A stretch of DNA of 64,000 nucleotides, taken from the NCBI RefSeq assembly GCF_011068285.1, contig NZ_CP049616.1, positions 3,678,001-3,742,000 of the forward strand, given 5' to 3'. Numbering within the stretch: the first letter of the stretch is position 1; each line of letters starts with the position of its first letter. Of the stretch, positions 36,657 through 46,700 are shown one piece after another. The stretch is from Flagellimonas oceani (GTDB lineage Bacteria; Bacteroidota; Bacteroidia; Flavobacteriales; Flavobacteriaceae). The position numbers and the translations under genes were made by a program. The notes beneath the pieces are model-generated. The model was not told the origin of the DNA and did no database searches. It was given only the letters and a program-made list of their open reading frames with translations.

Positions 36657-37346
36657 TTATATAATACATAACCCTGCAGGACCTGAAAAAGCATTCCCGT
36701 TCCAATATCGAAAACTGCCTCCATCCGAATAATATCCACTTGGAGCTTTGGTTGTTCCAGGGGCATTAAAATAAACTCCAGTAGCATTTAGAAGATTTGA
36801 GCTTCCCGTCAAGTAATAGTAATCGGGATTTGTTATTGCGAATCCACACGCAGAGGATTGACTGGTCCCATAACCAAGTTGAACCTGATAAGTCGTTTGA
36901 CCGGTAGCTGCCGATTGGGTTATACTAATCGTTGCACTCTGCCCACCACCCACGATGGTTACTGTTATAGTTCCAGATCTTGATTGCGTAATGGAATTAG
37001 TGGTATAGTTTACAGTGAAGGTATCATTGTTAATACCAGAAGCACCACTTATACTAACCCAAGACAAACTCTCTGAGACAGTCCATTGAGTGTTTGAGGT
37101 TACCGTTACAGTAAACGAGCCCGAACTCGAAGAAACCCTTCTACTAGTTGGGGAAACTGTTAAGGTTGGCACAAAAGCACCATAGTTCCTGAAATTGCTG
37201 AGTCTATCCTTGGCACCCTTATAAGTATCATCGAATTGTGATTCAACTGCTGCAGCAAAACATGCAGAAAGCGATGCTGTTGTTCCGAGACCCAGCTCGA
37301 CCCGTACATCATTTAGACTAAAAGTATTTGTATTAGGTACCGCCAT
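36657..37346 (-). CDS. BACON-domain protein with virion-like N-terminus (229 aa)
   Basis: An N-terminal module (about 1-56, MAVPNTNTFSLNDVRVELGL, then RLSNFRNYGAF) resembles short modules at the start of Flavobacterium phage tail proteins. A BACON beta-sandwich follows (about 60-145: LTVSPTSRRVSSSSGSFTVT, then WVSISG, then GTITVTIVGGGQSATISITQ), then a C-terminal Tyr/Gly-rich domain. BACON domains bind carbohydrate or mucin-like surfaces. Its start overlaps the stop of the preceding S74 gene by one base. It may be a receptor-binding part of the assembled product. Confidence 0.8.
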   Translation of the reverse strand: MAVPNTNTFSLNDVRVELGLGTTASLSACFAAAVESQFDDTYKGAKDRLSNFRNYGAFVPTLTVSPTSRRVSSSSGSFTVTVTSNTQWTVSESLSWVSISGASGINNDTFTVNYTTNSITQSRSGTITVTIVGGGQSATISITQSAATGQTTYQVQLGYGTSQSSACGFAITNPDYYYLTGSSNLLNATGVYFNAPGTTKAPSGYYSDGGSFRYWNGNAFSGPAGLCII

Positions 37347-38746
37347 TATCTTCGATTTTTAATTATTTCCTCCATTTTTTCAAGACGTGCTTCCAATTCT
37401 GCATTCTTTGCGACCAACAAATCGATATAGGCCACAGATTTATTTCCTTCTTCATCTGTTCTGACAAAATCAGGACAATGTTCTTCAAGCTCTTGCGCTA
37501 TTACGCCATATCTTTGATGTTTGCCTTCATCATTTTTCATTTTGAATTTTCTCCAACGTATGGGTATCATTTGTGGTGCAACATCCTCAATGTTGGTCTT
37601 TAATCTCCTATCGGAGCTAAGAATGAAATTGCTAGCATAAACCATTTCTTTGAAATACCCCCTGCCATTTGAGGCGTTCAGAAAGATTCTGGCATTTCCA
37701 TCCGCAGCAACATAAAGACCCCATCCTGCAGGATTGGTTCCCAAGTCAGTACTGTTCAGGAATGAGGCGGAAGCATTTGCAAATCCTATCCCGTACATAT
37801 TTCCAAGGGTTGTATCATTCGGAAGATAAGATGTTCCCAGTGTATATATGGGAGAGGTGTAGGCTGTGGAAGATGCCTGGGAATATAACCCAACCTGATA
37901 TCCTGAATTTGATACACCCTGCCTCAGCAAATATGCCGATGCACTTTGGAATCTAGCCTGCCCTCTAAAGATGGTATAGGTGTTTTGGTATTGGAATTCC
38001 AAAGCTGCGTTGGTGGGAATCGAGGTTGTTCCGGATACTGAGCCCATACCAATATAGCCCCTTCCATTACCTGTATAGGTCATATGAACAGCAGCGCCTC
38101 CTTTATATCCGCTTTCCCCCACTGAAATTCCTGCTGCTTGTTCTACCCCATCAGCTCCAGAACTGGATGAGTCCAATGTCAACCAAGCATTATTTTTTGC
38201 GATAAGTATATCTGCTGAATGACTGGACAAATTCAAATTGCCTCCATGCCAGACTTGATGTATAGTTCCTCTGTCATTGAATTCCAGCCCACCGTTCCTT
38301 TTAATAATCAGATGAGAATCTTGACCATCATTGGCACTTACATTTCCAAAAATGCTCCAGCCATTGGAGTCCATCGAAAGGTATGAAGTAGTTCCGGATG
38401 CACCCACCCCAAAGGATTTACCACCAGAAAATGAGCTCATGGAAATCGTAATACTTCCCGTTGCTGTGTCATCTTGGTCCTTTCTTAAGTACTGGTCCAA
38501 TATCACTTGAAGTCCTACTATTGAACTTATGGGGATTTCGTTGGGTAAACTTTGGACATCAATTGTTTCCGTTGACCCTGAAAGCAATTGAAACGTATAT
38601 GTCCCATCACCATTATCTGTGATTCCAGTGACCACATCATCTTCATTGATGTTTAAGAAGCTATCAATTAAATCAGCAAATTGTGATTCAGTCGGATAAT
38701 TTCCTGTTTCAAAATATGATTTTAAGGTGCTTCTATTTCTTTCCAT
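37346..38746 (-). CDS. Tail-fibre-like protein with C-terminal S74 chaperone (466 aa)
   Basis: A shared N-terminal attachment module (ERNRSTLKSYFETGNYPTES, then FADLIDSFL, DNGDGTYTFQLL) is followed by a beta-rich variable shaft and a C-terminal S74 intramolecular chaperone starting near 377 (SSDRRLKTNI, then RYGVIAQELEEHCPDFV). The S-D pair and Lys of SSDRRLK are the self-cleavage residues. A coiled coil (NAELEARLEKMEEIIKNRR) ends it. S74 domains trimerise phage tail spikes and then cut themselves off. One of four intact paralogues in tandem. Confidence 0.88.
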   Translation of the reverse strand: MERNRSTLKSYFETGNYPTESQFADLIDSFLNINEDDVVTGITDNGDGTYTFQLLSGSTETIDVQSLPNEIPISSIVGLQVILDQYLRKDQDDTATGSITISMSSFSGGKSFGVGASGTTSYLSMDSNGWSIFGNVSANDGQDSHLIIKRNGGLEFNDRGTIHQVWHGGNLNLSSHSADILIAKNNAWLTLDSSSSGADGVEQAAGISVGESGYKGGAAVHMTYTGNGRGYIGMGSVSGTTSIPTNAALEFQYQNTYTIFRGQARFQSASAYLLRQGVSNSGYQVGLYSQASSTAYTSPIYTLGTSYLPNDTTLGNMYGIGFANASASFLNSTDLGTNPAGWGLYVAADGNARIFLNASNGRGYFKEMVYASNFILSSDRRLKTNIEDVAPQMIPIRWRKFKMKNDEGKHQRYGVIAQELEEHCPDFVRTDEEGNKSVAYIDLLVAKNAELEARLEKMEEIIKNRR

Positions 38747-38767
38747 TATTATTGATACTTAAATCGT

Positions 38768-40273
38768 CTACAAAGTCTCGCTTAACTTTTTAAATGATGC
38801 TTCCAATTGCATCAGTCTATTGATTAATTGATCAATTTGTTGATCTTTTTCAGCCATCTTGGCAACCAGAAGATCGATATAGGCCACTGATTTTAGTCCT
38901 TTCTCATCGGTTCGTACAAACTCTGGATTGGTTTGTTCCAATTCTTGGGCAATCACACCAAATCGTTTCGCCGGTTCATTCTTAAGATAAAAACTCTTCC
39001 ATTGGACGTTGACACTCCCGGTTGCTAAATCTTCAACCCCCTTTTTTAAACGCTCGTCAGAAGAAAGAACAAAATTATCAGCAGTAACATTTCCACTGAA
39101 AAAACCAGTACCATTGATATCTACACGAAATGCAGACCCTCCGCCTCCTACCTCAATTCGATTGTCATGCCTTAATACTCCCGTATTCCCACAATATATC
39201 CCGCTATTGAAGTTACCACTTGGATTTAGTCGTAACCATCCATCACTATCCCTAAACTGAATAATATTTTTCGCATCTCCTTGGATAACGTCTCCCTTGA
39301 CATTAAGATTCTTATAGATAGCCACATCCCCATCTGTTTCTGCAACAATTGCCGCTTTTGCGCTCGTACCGTCATGAAAGGAAAAACTTAGACCTCCGTT
39401 ATATGGTTTTAATATTTCCCATCGGCTACCTGTATTTGTGGAGTTATTAAATAGGCGAAGTACCGTATTACCATTTGAACAAAAATCATGTAGCCTACCG
39501 TCAGTTGTAAACAAATGGTTCCCATTCGATACTTGAAACTTGTTAGCATTTACTGAAGTTGGCTTATCGAGTTGAATCTGTGTTCTTTTAAAGCCCGCAA
39601 TTCTTGAAGAATATGATGCAAATTCACCAGTTGAATTCGCTATTATACTAAAAGAATCATTATCATCATTGGACCTAAGACCTACAACTGTATGCCCATA
39701 AATCTGATTTTCAATTAGAACACCTGCTGTTGAACCATTTACAGCTGAGGTTATATCTGTATCAGAATTATCATAACTCCTAATAGAAAAATTATCATCC
39801 TCTGTTGTCCGATTATTCAAGGCAAAAGCCTCACTAGACCTTAATTTTCCCGAAGTAATAATATCAGAATTCACATTGCCCCAACTCATCCCATCTAATA
39901 AATCGGCATTCAGGCCAGAACCGTTGCCATCATTTCCAGCATGCCACACTTTATAGACCGAACCATTGTCATTGAATTCCAGGCCCCCGTTCCTTTTGAT
40001 AATTAAATGAGAATCTTGACCATCATTGGCACTAGTGTTTCCCAAAATGCTCCAACCGTTGGAATCCATGGAAATATAGGAACTGCTACCAGGGGCATAA
40101 ACAGAAAACGACTTCCCATCAGAGAAGGAATTCATTGTTATTGAAATATTTCCAATGGATGCATCATCTTCACTGACACTTAAAAAGCTGTCTATTAAAT
40201 CAGCAAATTGTGCCTCATTTGGATAATCACCTGTTTCAAAGTATGATTTTAATGTACTCCTATTTCTTTTCAT
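38768..40273 (-). CDS. Tail-fibre-like protein with C-terminal S74 chaperone (501 aa)
   Basis: Its N-terminus (KRNRSTLKSYFETGDYPNEA, FADLIDSFLSV) lacks the DNGDGTYTFQLL segment found in the other three copies, an apparent deletion of about 50 residues. Otherwise it has the same plan: beta shaft, S74 domain from ~404 (SSDERLKKGV, RFGVIAQELEQTNPEFV) and a C-terminal coiled coil. The segment around residues 60-130 is almost identical at protein and DNA level to the 466-residue neighbour (DSNGWSI, NDGQDSHLIIKRNGGLEFND), a sign of recent duplication or gene conversion. Confidence 0.88.
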   Translation of the reverse strand: MKRNRSTLKSYFETGDYPNEAQFADLIDSFLSVSEDDASIGNISITMNSFSDGKSFSVYAPGSSSYISMDSNGWSILGNTSANDGQDSHLIIKRNGGLEFNDNGSVYKVWHAGNDGNGSGLNADLLDGMSWGNVNSDIITSGKLRSSEAFALNNRTTEDDNFSIRSYDNSDTDITSAVNGSTAGVLIENQIYGHTVVGLRSNDDNDSFSIIANSTGEFASYSSRIAGFKRTQIQLDKPTSVNANKFQVSNGNHLFTTDGRLHDFCSNGNTVLRLFNNSTNTGSRWEILKPYNGGLSFSFHDGTSAKAAIVAETDGDVAIYKNLNVKGDVIQGDAKNIIQFRDSDGWLRLNPSGNFNSGIYCGNTGVLRHDNRIEVGGGGSAFRVDINGTGFFSGNVTADNFVLSSDERLKKGVEDLATGSVNVQWKSFYLKNEPAKRFGVIAQELEQTNPEFVRTDEKGLKSVAYIDLLVAKMAEKDQQIDQLINRLMQLEASFKKLSETL

Positions 40274-40283
40274 ACACTTTGGC

Positions 40284-41573
40284 TTAATTATTTTCTAGTA
40301 CGGCTAGTCTTTTCTCCAATTCTGCTACCTTGGCCACTAGTAAATCAATGTACTTGACCTGCTTCATTCCCTCTTCATCCGTAAAAACAAGTTCTGGATG
40401 ATTTTCTTCCACTTCTTGTGCTATTACGCCATACCGTTTTTCCCCTTCATTTTTCTTTAACTCAAACTCCACAAAATCAAAGTTCATGGATTTTTCCAAG
40501 GGTTTAATATTAGTTTTCAGCCTGCTGTCAGATGAGAGAATAAAATTATCGGCTCTGACATTGTTATTGAATTCTGCTTCTCCATTGGTCTTTAGCATCA
40601 GGTAACAATCTGTTCCCTCTTGGTTCACTATATACAAATGACTGTTAGAAGAAGACCCATATCCGATATATGACCTATCCGTTCCATCCAACTTTTCAAA
40701 TCTCATATAACAAGGCGTATTGGCATCATTGCTGTAGGCTCTCATTGTCAATGTTTGGGCCCCTCTACCATATACCAAAAAGTTCTGGTCACTGATGCAA
40801 TATCCTGTGGTCACCCTGAACCTATCCTCAGAACTACCAGCCCGTGTCAATTGTAAATCTTCATTGTAGGAACTTACTATTCCTGAGTCTACCCGTAATT
40901 CCTTATTAAAATAAAAGTTCGTACGATCTGTATAAAAATGGCAATGCGACGTGTTTTTTGAACCCACCTCGATGTAACCGGTCCCTGTATCTATTCTCAA
41001 GGAGTTACCATCGGCGGGTGAAAGTCTTGTATTGGAACTTTTAAGCTGAATTTCGGAACCACTAATCTTAGTCGTATCCCTTCCAGACCACCCACTTGCC
41101 CAATTATCGGGAGAGGTATTCACCTCTATTCCTTGTTCAGAATTCAAGTAGATATATTCATTGGTTTGACCCGTTGCCTGTCCGGCGGACTCCCCTGCAT
41201 TAAGAACCAGCTGTTGACCGGAGTTTGTATCTATCCTACTGGTATTTATCCTATCCGTAACTGTAAGTCTACCGCTCAATGTACCGTCTTGATCCTTTCT
41301 TAGATATTGGGAAGGCAAATCATCAAGTGCGGCCTGAAGACCAACAATGGCAGAAATTGGAATATCATCGGGCAAACTTTGGACATCTATTGTCTCCGTT
41401 GAACCCGACAACAATTGAAATGTATACGTGCCATCTCCATTGTCTGTTATACCCGTAACGGCGTCATCATCAACAATGCTCAAGAAACTATCGATTAATT
41501 CAGCAAACTGTGTTTGAGTTGGATATTTACCTGTTTCAAAATACGATTTAAGAGTACTTCTATTTCTTTCCAT
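40284..41573 (-). CDS. Tail-fibre-like protein with C-terminal S74 chaperone (429 aa)
   Basis: The N-terminal module is ERNRSTLKSYFETGKYPTQT, FAELIDSFLS and DNGDGTYTFQLLSGSTETID, very close to the 466-residue copy. The shaft is unrelated in detail (VTDRINTSRIDTNSGQ onward). The S74 domain begins near 347 (SSDSRLKTNI, RYGVIAQEVEENHPELV), ending in a short coiled coil. Conserved ends with a different middle fit exchangeable receptor-binding fibres. Confidence 0.88.
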   Translation of the reverse strand: MERNRSTLKSYFETGKYPTQTQFAELIDSFLSIVDDDAVTGITDNGDGTYTFQLLSGSTETIDVQSLPDDIPISAIVGLQAALDDLPSQYLRKDQDGTLSGRLTVTDRINTSRIDTNSGQQLVLNAGESAGQATGQTNEYIYLNSEQGIEVNTSPDNWASGWSGRDTTKISGSEIQLKSSNTRLSPADGNSLRIDTGTGYIEVGSKNTSHCHFYTDRTNFYFNKELRVDSGIVSSYNEDLQLTRAGSSEDRFRVTTGYCISDQNFLVYGRGAQTLTMRAYSNDANTPCYMRFEKLDGTDRSYIGYGSSSNSHLYIVNQEGTDCYLMLKTNGEAEFNNNVRADNFILSSDSRLKTNIKPLEKSMNFDFVEFELKKNEGEKRYGVIAQEVEENHPELVFTDEEGMKQVKYIDLLVAKVAELEKRLAVLENN

Positions 41574-41599
41574 AATTTCTCTTATACTAAGGAGGCTAA

Positions 41600-41962
41600 A
41601 GGGTCTTGTTCAACTTTTTAATGCTTTTTCAGTTGTAGCAATCTATTGTTCAATTAATCGATTTGTTAATCTTTCTCGGCCATCTTTGCCACCAACAAGT
41701 CGATATAGGTCGCCGATTTAGACCCTTAGCATCTATTCCTACAAATTCAGGATTGGTTTGCTCCAATTCTTGGACAATTACACCATATCTTTTCTTATCC
41801 TTTTTTTTAGTTCGAATTCTCTACATCATACAAATATGTGAGTCGCTTCAATATCACTCACTTTGGTTTTAAGCCCTTCATCGAACGATAGGATAAATGC
41901 CCATGGTCATATCATTGTTGAACACGGCATTATGACCATCATCCAATGTTAAAACAACTATA
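41600..41962 (-). pseudogene. Decayed fifth S74 tail-fibre gene (C-terminal remnant)
   Basis: Reading the minus strand in shifting frames gives LDDGHNAVFNNDMT, then FILSFDEGLKTKVSDIE, a stop, then KRYGVIVQELEQTNPEFVGI and KKLNKTL. These align with NFVLSSDERLKK, RFGVIAQELEQTNPEFV and KKLSETL of the 501-residue neighbour. The catalytic SSDxRLK has become SFDEGLK, and frameshifts and stops are present. No N-terminal module remains. It fills the 397-base gap between the 429-residue fibre gene and the 61-residue gene. Confidence 0.8.
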
Positions 41963-41970
41963 TTTTAAGA

Positions 41971-42156
41971 TTAACTCGTTTGATACTTTTTCATGACCTT
42001 GGTTGAAATGGTTTTAACCTCTCCCAATGTCATGTTTTCCCCTTTTTTTTCAAGCTCCACTGAAACGGTAAAAATCAAATCCAATGTAGCAATATCAAAG
42101 TTTCCACCTACGGTTCTCAGCGCTGCGGAAAGCAATTCCAATTTTCTCTCTTTCAT
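41971..42156 (-). CDS. Small helical protein, paralogue of the 74-aa protein (61 aa)
   Basis: MKERKLELLSAALRTVGGNF is followed by DIATLDLIF and EKKGENMTLGEVKTISTKV, closely matching the 74-residue protein encoded at 36405-36629. It begins 17 bases after the 529-residue S74 gene. A short helical, soluble protein. Two copies in one operon, each downstream of fibre genes, suggest a role tied to fibres. Unknown family. Confidence 0.7.
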   Translation of the reverse strand: MKERKLELLSAALRTVGGNFDIATLDLIFTVSVELEKKGENMTLGEVKTISTKVMKKYQTS

Positions 42157-42173
42157 TTAGTTAGCACTTCAAT

Positions 42174-43763
42174 TTAAGCGGTTTCATTCAACCCTTCCAA
42201 TTTTTCTATCCTGGACTCCAATTCTGCATTCTTAGCGACCAATAAATCTATATATGACACTGCCTTTAACCCATCTTGGCCGGTTATAACAAACTCGGGG
42301 TGATGTTTCTCAAGTTCTTGGCCTATCACACCATATCTCTTTTTTCCCTCCATTTCATAGGATGCCCAATCAACTTTTATGGGTTTATTTGCTAAAGGTG
42401 TTATATTCCGCTTTAGACTAACATCGGAAGACTGGACAAAACTGGTAGCCGTTATGGTACTTGCTGAAGTTACTGCCCCAGATGTTGCTACTTTAAATTT
42501 ACTCCCATCCTGTCCCATTTGGATTTCCCCATCTGTTCTAAAGATTCCGGTTCCACCAAAAATTCCAGAAGAAAAATCATTGAATGGATTCAACCGCACC
42601 CAATTGTCCTGAAATCCAAGCATGGCTTTGCCATTTCCTGCTAATAGATGAGCTCTTCCACCTCCTACTGTATAGGGATTGGGATTTACTATATCCGTAT
42701 TCGTGTTTGATTTTATATTCAATGTTCCCTTACCGTTTGTCCCAAAACCTTCCGAAACGGTCAACAATTCAATTTCAGCAATGGAACCATTATTGGAATT
42801 ATATATTCCCATAACTGTTTTAAGGTTTGGGGTACCCGTTATATAGCCTGGACTTATTATATAATTTTCATCCGCATATTCTTTTGTAATGAGCACTTTG
42901 TTACTGGCAGCAGTAATTTTAGAATTATCAATATTTGGCGCCAATACCTCCCCTGATTTGAGTATTGTCAGCGCATCGACCCTGTTAACATCCGACGTCC
43001 CCGCCCCAACGTTGAACGCCCTATCATTGGTCCCATTCGGTATATAGTCAGTACTATACTGCCCTACGGTGAGTTCTCCTGTCGCCCTTGCAAAGTTCCA
43101 CACACCAAAGGCAGAAGAGGATGCTCCAGAAGCGGTGTTCAAGGTATTTACTGCAAATGCCCTGTTCCCGGTCGCATTGTTCTGGAAACCAATAGTTGCC
43201 GATTCATTGCCAGACGCAGTATTACCATTTCCTGCCGTAAAGGCATATTGAGCAGAAGCTATACTATTGTTGCCAAAACCTACGGAACCTTGGCCAGACG
43301 ATATGATTTCCTGTCCTTGTGCAAAAGAAAAGAAATTAGTGGCACCTGCATTCCCCGTGGAACCGAAAACCGTAAAATCAATGGCCTTGCTTCCGATATT
43401 GGCATGGTCTGCTGGGTCTTCACCTACCAACCTCCACCCAGTATCACTGCCATCAGAAACAGCTTCAAGGCCTGTTACAGATGGGACATTGTCAATATTC
43501 TGCTGCAATAAATCCAATGATGCTTGCAATCCTAAGATATTCTCTATCGGAATATCTTCGGGGATACTGCCTCCATTTAATATTACATCCTGACCAATAA
43601 GCAAATGGAAGGTATAGGTATTGTCCCCATTATCGGTAATTCCCGTAACGGTATCGTTTTCCTCGATGTTCAAAAAGCTATCGATTAAATCGACAAATTC
43701 GGCTTCAGATGGATAGTCCCCAGTTTCAAAATATGATTTAAGTGTAATATTATCCTTCTTCAT
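42174..43763 (-). CDS. Tail-fibre-like protein with YadA-head-like repeats and S74 chaperone (529 aa)
   Basis: The N-terminal module is KKDNITLKSYFETGDYPSEA, FVDLIDSFLNI and DNGDNTYTFHLL. Residues ~150-245 carry Hep_Hag/YadA-head-like repeats (NNSIASAQYAFTAGNGNTAS, GNESATIGFQNN, ASGASSSAFGVW), a trimeric beta-helix motif of adhesins. The S74 domain starts near 445 (SSDVSLKRNI, RYGVIGQELEKHHPEFV). It is the most divergent and first-transcribed of the four fibre genes, directly after the 1951-residue gene. Confidence 0.87.
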   Translation of the reverse strand: MKKDNITLKSYFETGDYPSEAEFVDLIDSFLNIEENDTVTGITDNGDNTYTFHLLIGQDVILNGGSIPEDIPIENILGLQASLDLLQQNIDNVPSVTGLEAVSDGSDTGWRLVGEDPADHANIGSKAIDFTVFGSTGNAGATNFFSFAQGQEIISSGQGSVGFGNNSIASAQYAFTAGNGNTASGNESATIGFQNNATGNRAFAVNTLNTASGASSSAFGVWNFARATGELTVGQYSTDYIPNGTNDRAFNVGAGTSDVNRVDALTILKSGEVLAPNIDNSKITAASNKVLITKEYADENYIISPGYITGTPNLKTVMGIYNSNNGSIAEIELLTVSEGFGTNGKGTLNIKSNTNTDIVNPNPYTVGGGRAHLLAGNGKAMLGFQDNWVRLNPFNDFSSGIFGGTGIFRTDGEIQMGQDGSKFKVATSGAVTSASTITATSFVQSSDVSLKRNITPLANKPIKVDWASYEMEGKKRYGVIGQELEKHHPEFVITGQDGLKAVSYIDLLVAKNAELESRIEKLEGLNETA

Positions 43764-43776
43764 GTTTTTTTTGTAT

Positions 43777-46700
43777 TTAATTGTTCATGGGTACCGTTAA
43801 TATTTCATCCTCTTGGCTAATTGAATTGGAAGTGTTCTCAACGGTCACCTTGAAATGATGGTAAATATTGTTGCCATCCGTGTCCTCCACCAACAATGTA
43901 TCCGTGGCCAATTCGGTCTGCAATAGGGGCACCGATATGGTTTCTTCATTGGAAGTGATCTCGTATATCTTGGTCCATTGTCCCTCATTGGTCATTTTGA
44001 ACAAGATATATTTAGCATTGTATGCGGTTTTCCCCCACTCTAAAACAACATTGTCCAACTGCCCGGCACCAGTATCAGCGGTATAGCTCAATTGAGGAGC
44101 CAGTGGAACACCGTTTTCCACAATAGCCGTAACCAATAGTTTAGATGGAATGGAGGGCACATAATCTGTCACAACGGTATTCGGGTCGTCCTTGTCGGCA
44201 TATTCAATTTCCTTTGATACCACGATCCTGTAATATATAGGGTCCGCATACGGAACCTCCACCAAACTGGAAAAGTCATCTGAAACTTCCCAAACATTAT
44301 CATTGATCTGACCCGTTGCATCGAGAGCTATCTCGGCCACTTTCTCCATACTTCGCACCGAAAGTGCATCCGATGCTGATAATGCACGATACAAAGCAAT
44401 CCGTTTAATATTCTCCACTTTGGGATATGCATTTACCTCAATCCTTATTTGGGGTGCAATTCCCAAGATTACATCTTCTATGATTGGAACCGCCTTTTTA
44501 ATAGAAGGGGCCTTCGGTGGATTCGTGTTTACCAATTTTATCGGCCCAAGAATTGGGCTAAAATCACTGATCTGCATTTGGTTGCCCAATTCCTTGACAC
44601 CATAAAAGTATAGATTGTTTGAAGTGCCATCCAACCCAAAATCAGTGAACTGCACTTTGTTCGTTGCCACTATTTTAGCCATGGGAGCAATGTCAAAATC
44701 AGAAGTTTCCGGTGGTGCAGGAGGCAACAATGCTCCGTTCTCATCACGTATTACCTGTTTTTTGTTTATGGGATTGTAATCCTGCCCCGTGTTTATATAA
44801 TCATAAAGAATCGGTATCTCAGTAAGTGGGGTAAACAATAAATTTATAGCTTGTTGTATACGATCTGCCATCAGACCAGGCACAATGCTTCCAGGAATCT
44901 CACCTCCGCCTACATCAAATAGATTTTCATTGTCCGGATTTGGCAAACGATATCCCTCTTCATTCTCGGGATAAATGGCAAAAAGACCATCTGTTTGATA
45001 GGATTCTGGTGGATAATTATAGTCAAACCCTAAAAGGTTTTGCCATCTATTGCTCAAAAAACTCATATCCGACTGTTCAATCCCTTCTTTGACCGTTTGT
45101 ACTGTGGAAGGGCTGTAGAGCACATTCAATATGGCATCATCATTTGTACGATAGTACTGAACACCATGGGGGCGATGGGAAAATTGTGTGGTCAAGGTAT
45201 AGGTGGATTTTCCAAAGCTATCTGGTCTTGTCGCATAAGATGCCCCTACCGGTAGTTCCGGTACCAAAGGTTTGACGTCTTCTTGTGCAAACATGATAGT
45301 AGGCACCGAGATTCTGGATGCATATGCTCCAGAATTGCCTACACTCCTAAATCCAAAGCAGGTGTATCGAGTTCCTTCCCCAGCATTGGGCAACGTCGTA
45401 CTATCTGTAATACCGGCAGTTGCGTTTTCATAGAGGTATACTCGATAGCCTGGATAAAAATTTACCTGAACATTCCCAATCTGGATGGCATCATATGCAG
45501 AATCAGAAGAAAACCCATTATCAACAAAATACACCACGAGATTATTGGACGTACCTACATTTTCAATTTTGATCACATCCAACGCTTTTCGGTTTCCGTT
45601 GGGCTCATCTTGTGTATGCACTCGAATGGTTCCCTTGTACCACTCAACAGGGTTTGCTCCCGAACTTTGGGGATGATTGGAAAGTTGTGTTGAAGAAAAC
45701 GTAGCTTTATAGAACCCTCGATGTTCCTCTATTGGTTGCCCATTCCCGTCAAATCCAATGGGTTGTGGGTCTTCTTCTATCAAAGCTGTATCCCATATCC
45801 CTCTTGACTTTTCTACTATCTCTTCCAACACTCCATCATCAGGCCCTTCTCTTGTTATCAATTCACGGTGCACTGTCCAATTGTCCCCAATCTGTACCTT
45901 GAGCGGGTGCGGATTGGGAGTCCCCCAACTTGAAACATTCTGCAGGTTCTCAACGGCCATCAGCATTCCGTCCCCTTTGATTACAGGAGACTGCAGCTCC
46001 TCATTAGGACTGGGTTCCGCCCCAGTCTGCAATCTATCTGAAAGTTGCTTCTTGTATACCGTGAACACTGGCCCTTCAACCGCTTCCGTAACTTCATGGA
46101 TGATGAATTCAGATTCCTCCAAAACTAATACCCCACCAACAAAATTGGCCAATTGAGATGTTGGGATTGACGGCATTAAAGTCTCCCCCGTACTATCCAA
46201 AATATAGGATCCGGTAGTAATGACCGAAAGGACTTCATTGCTCGAGTGATCCTGTACGCTCAAAGCTTTTCCAGTGACGTTCAGAGGCAGTTTACTACGA
46301 AAATAGATTTCAACTTCATCCGCAAACACTTCTTGGCTATCTGGAAAAATGGCATCAGTGTCCAAAGGATCTGTCGCTCCATTCATATTTTCAGGAGTAA
46401 CCTTGTAGGTCATTAATTCCTCTCGGGTATTATAGTCGAACGTCAGTCTTATCAGGGTCTTATCACTCCCCGGTATATTTTCCAACCGCTGTTGTTCGTT
46501 ACTTGAAGTCAATAATAATGGAGACTCTTCCCGTATTAACAATGCACTCCTGTTATGGGGAGGAACAAGGGTGTCCTTAGGTTGAATGTTCGTAACCAAA
46601 TTCCATTGCACACTACTTTCAGAAGCTCTTGAAAACCAATTGATTCCATAAGAGCCATAAATGTGTTCCCCATTTTCGCGCTCGCGATGTACATACAATG

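Noticed and set aside
41663..41872. Plus-strand 69-residue open frame
   Set aside because: It lies antisense to the decayed S74 remnant and shows no protein-like features.
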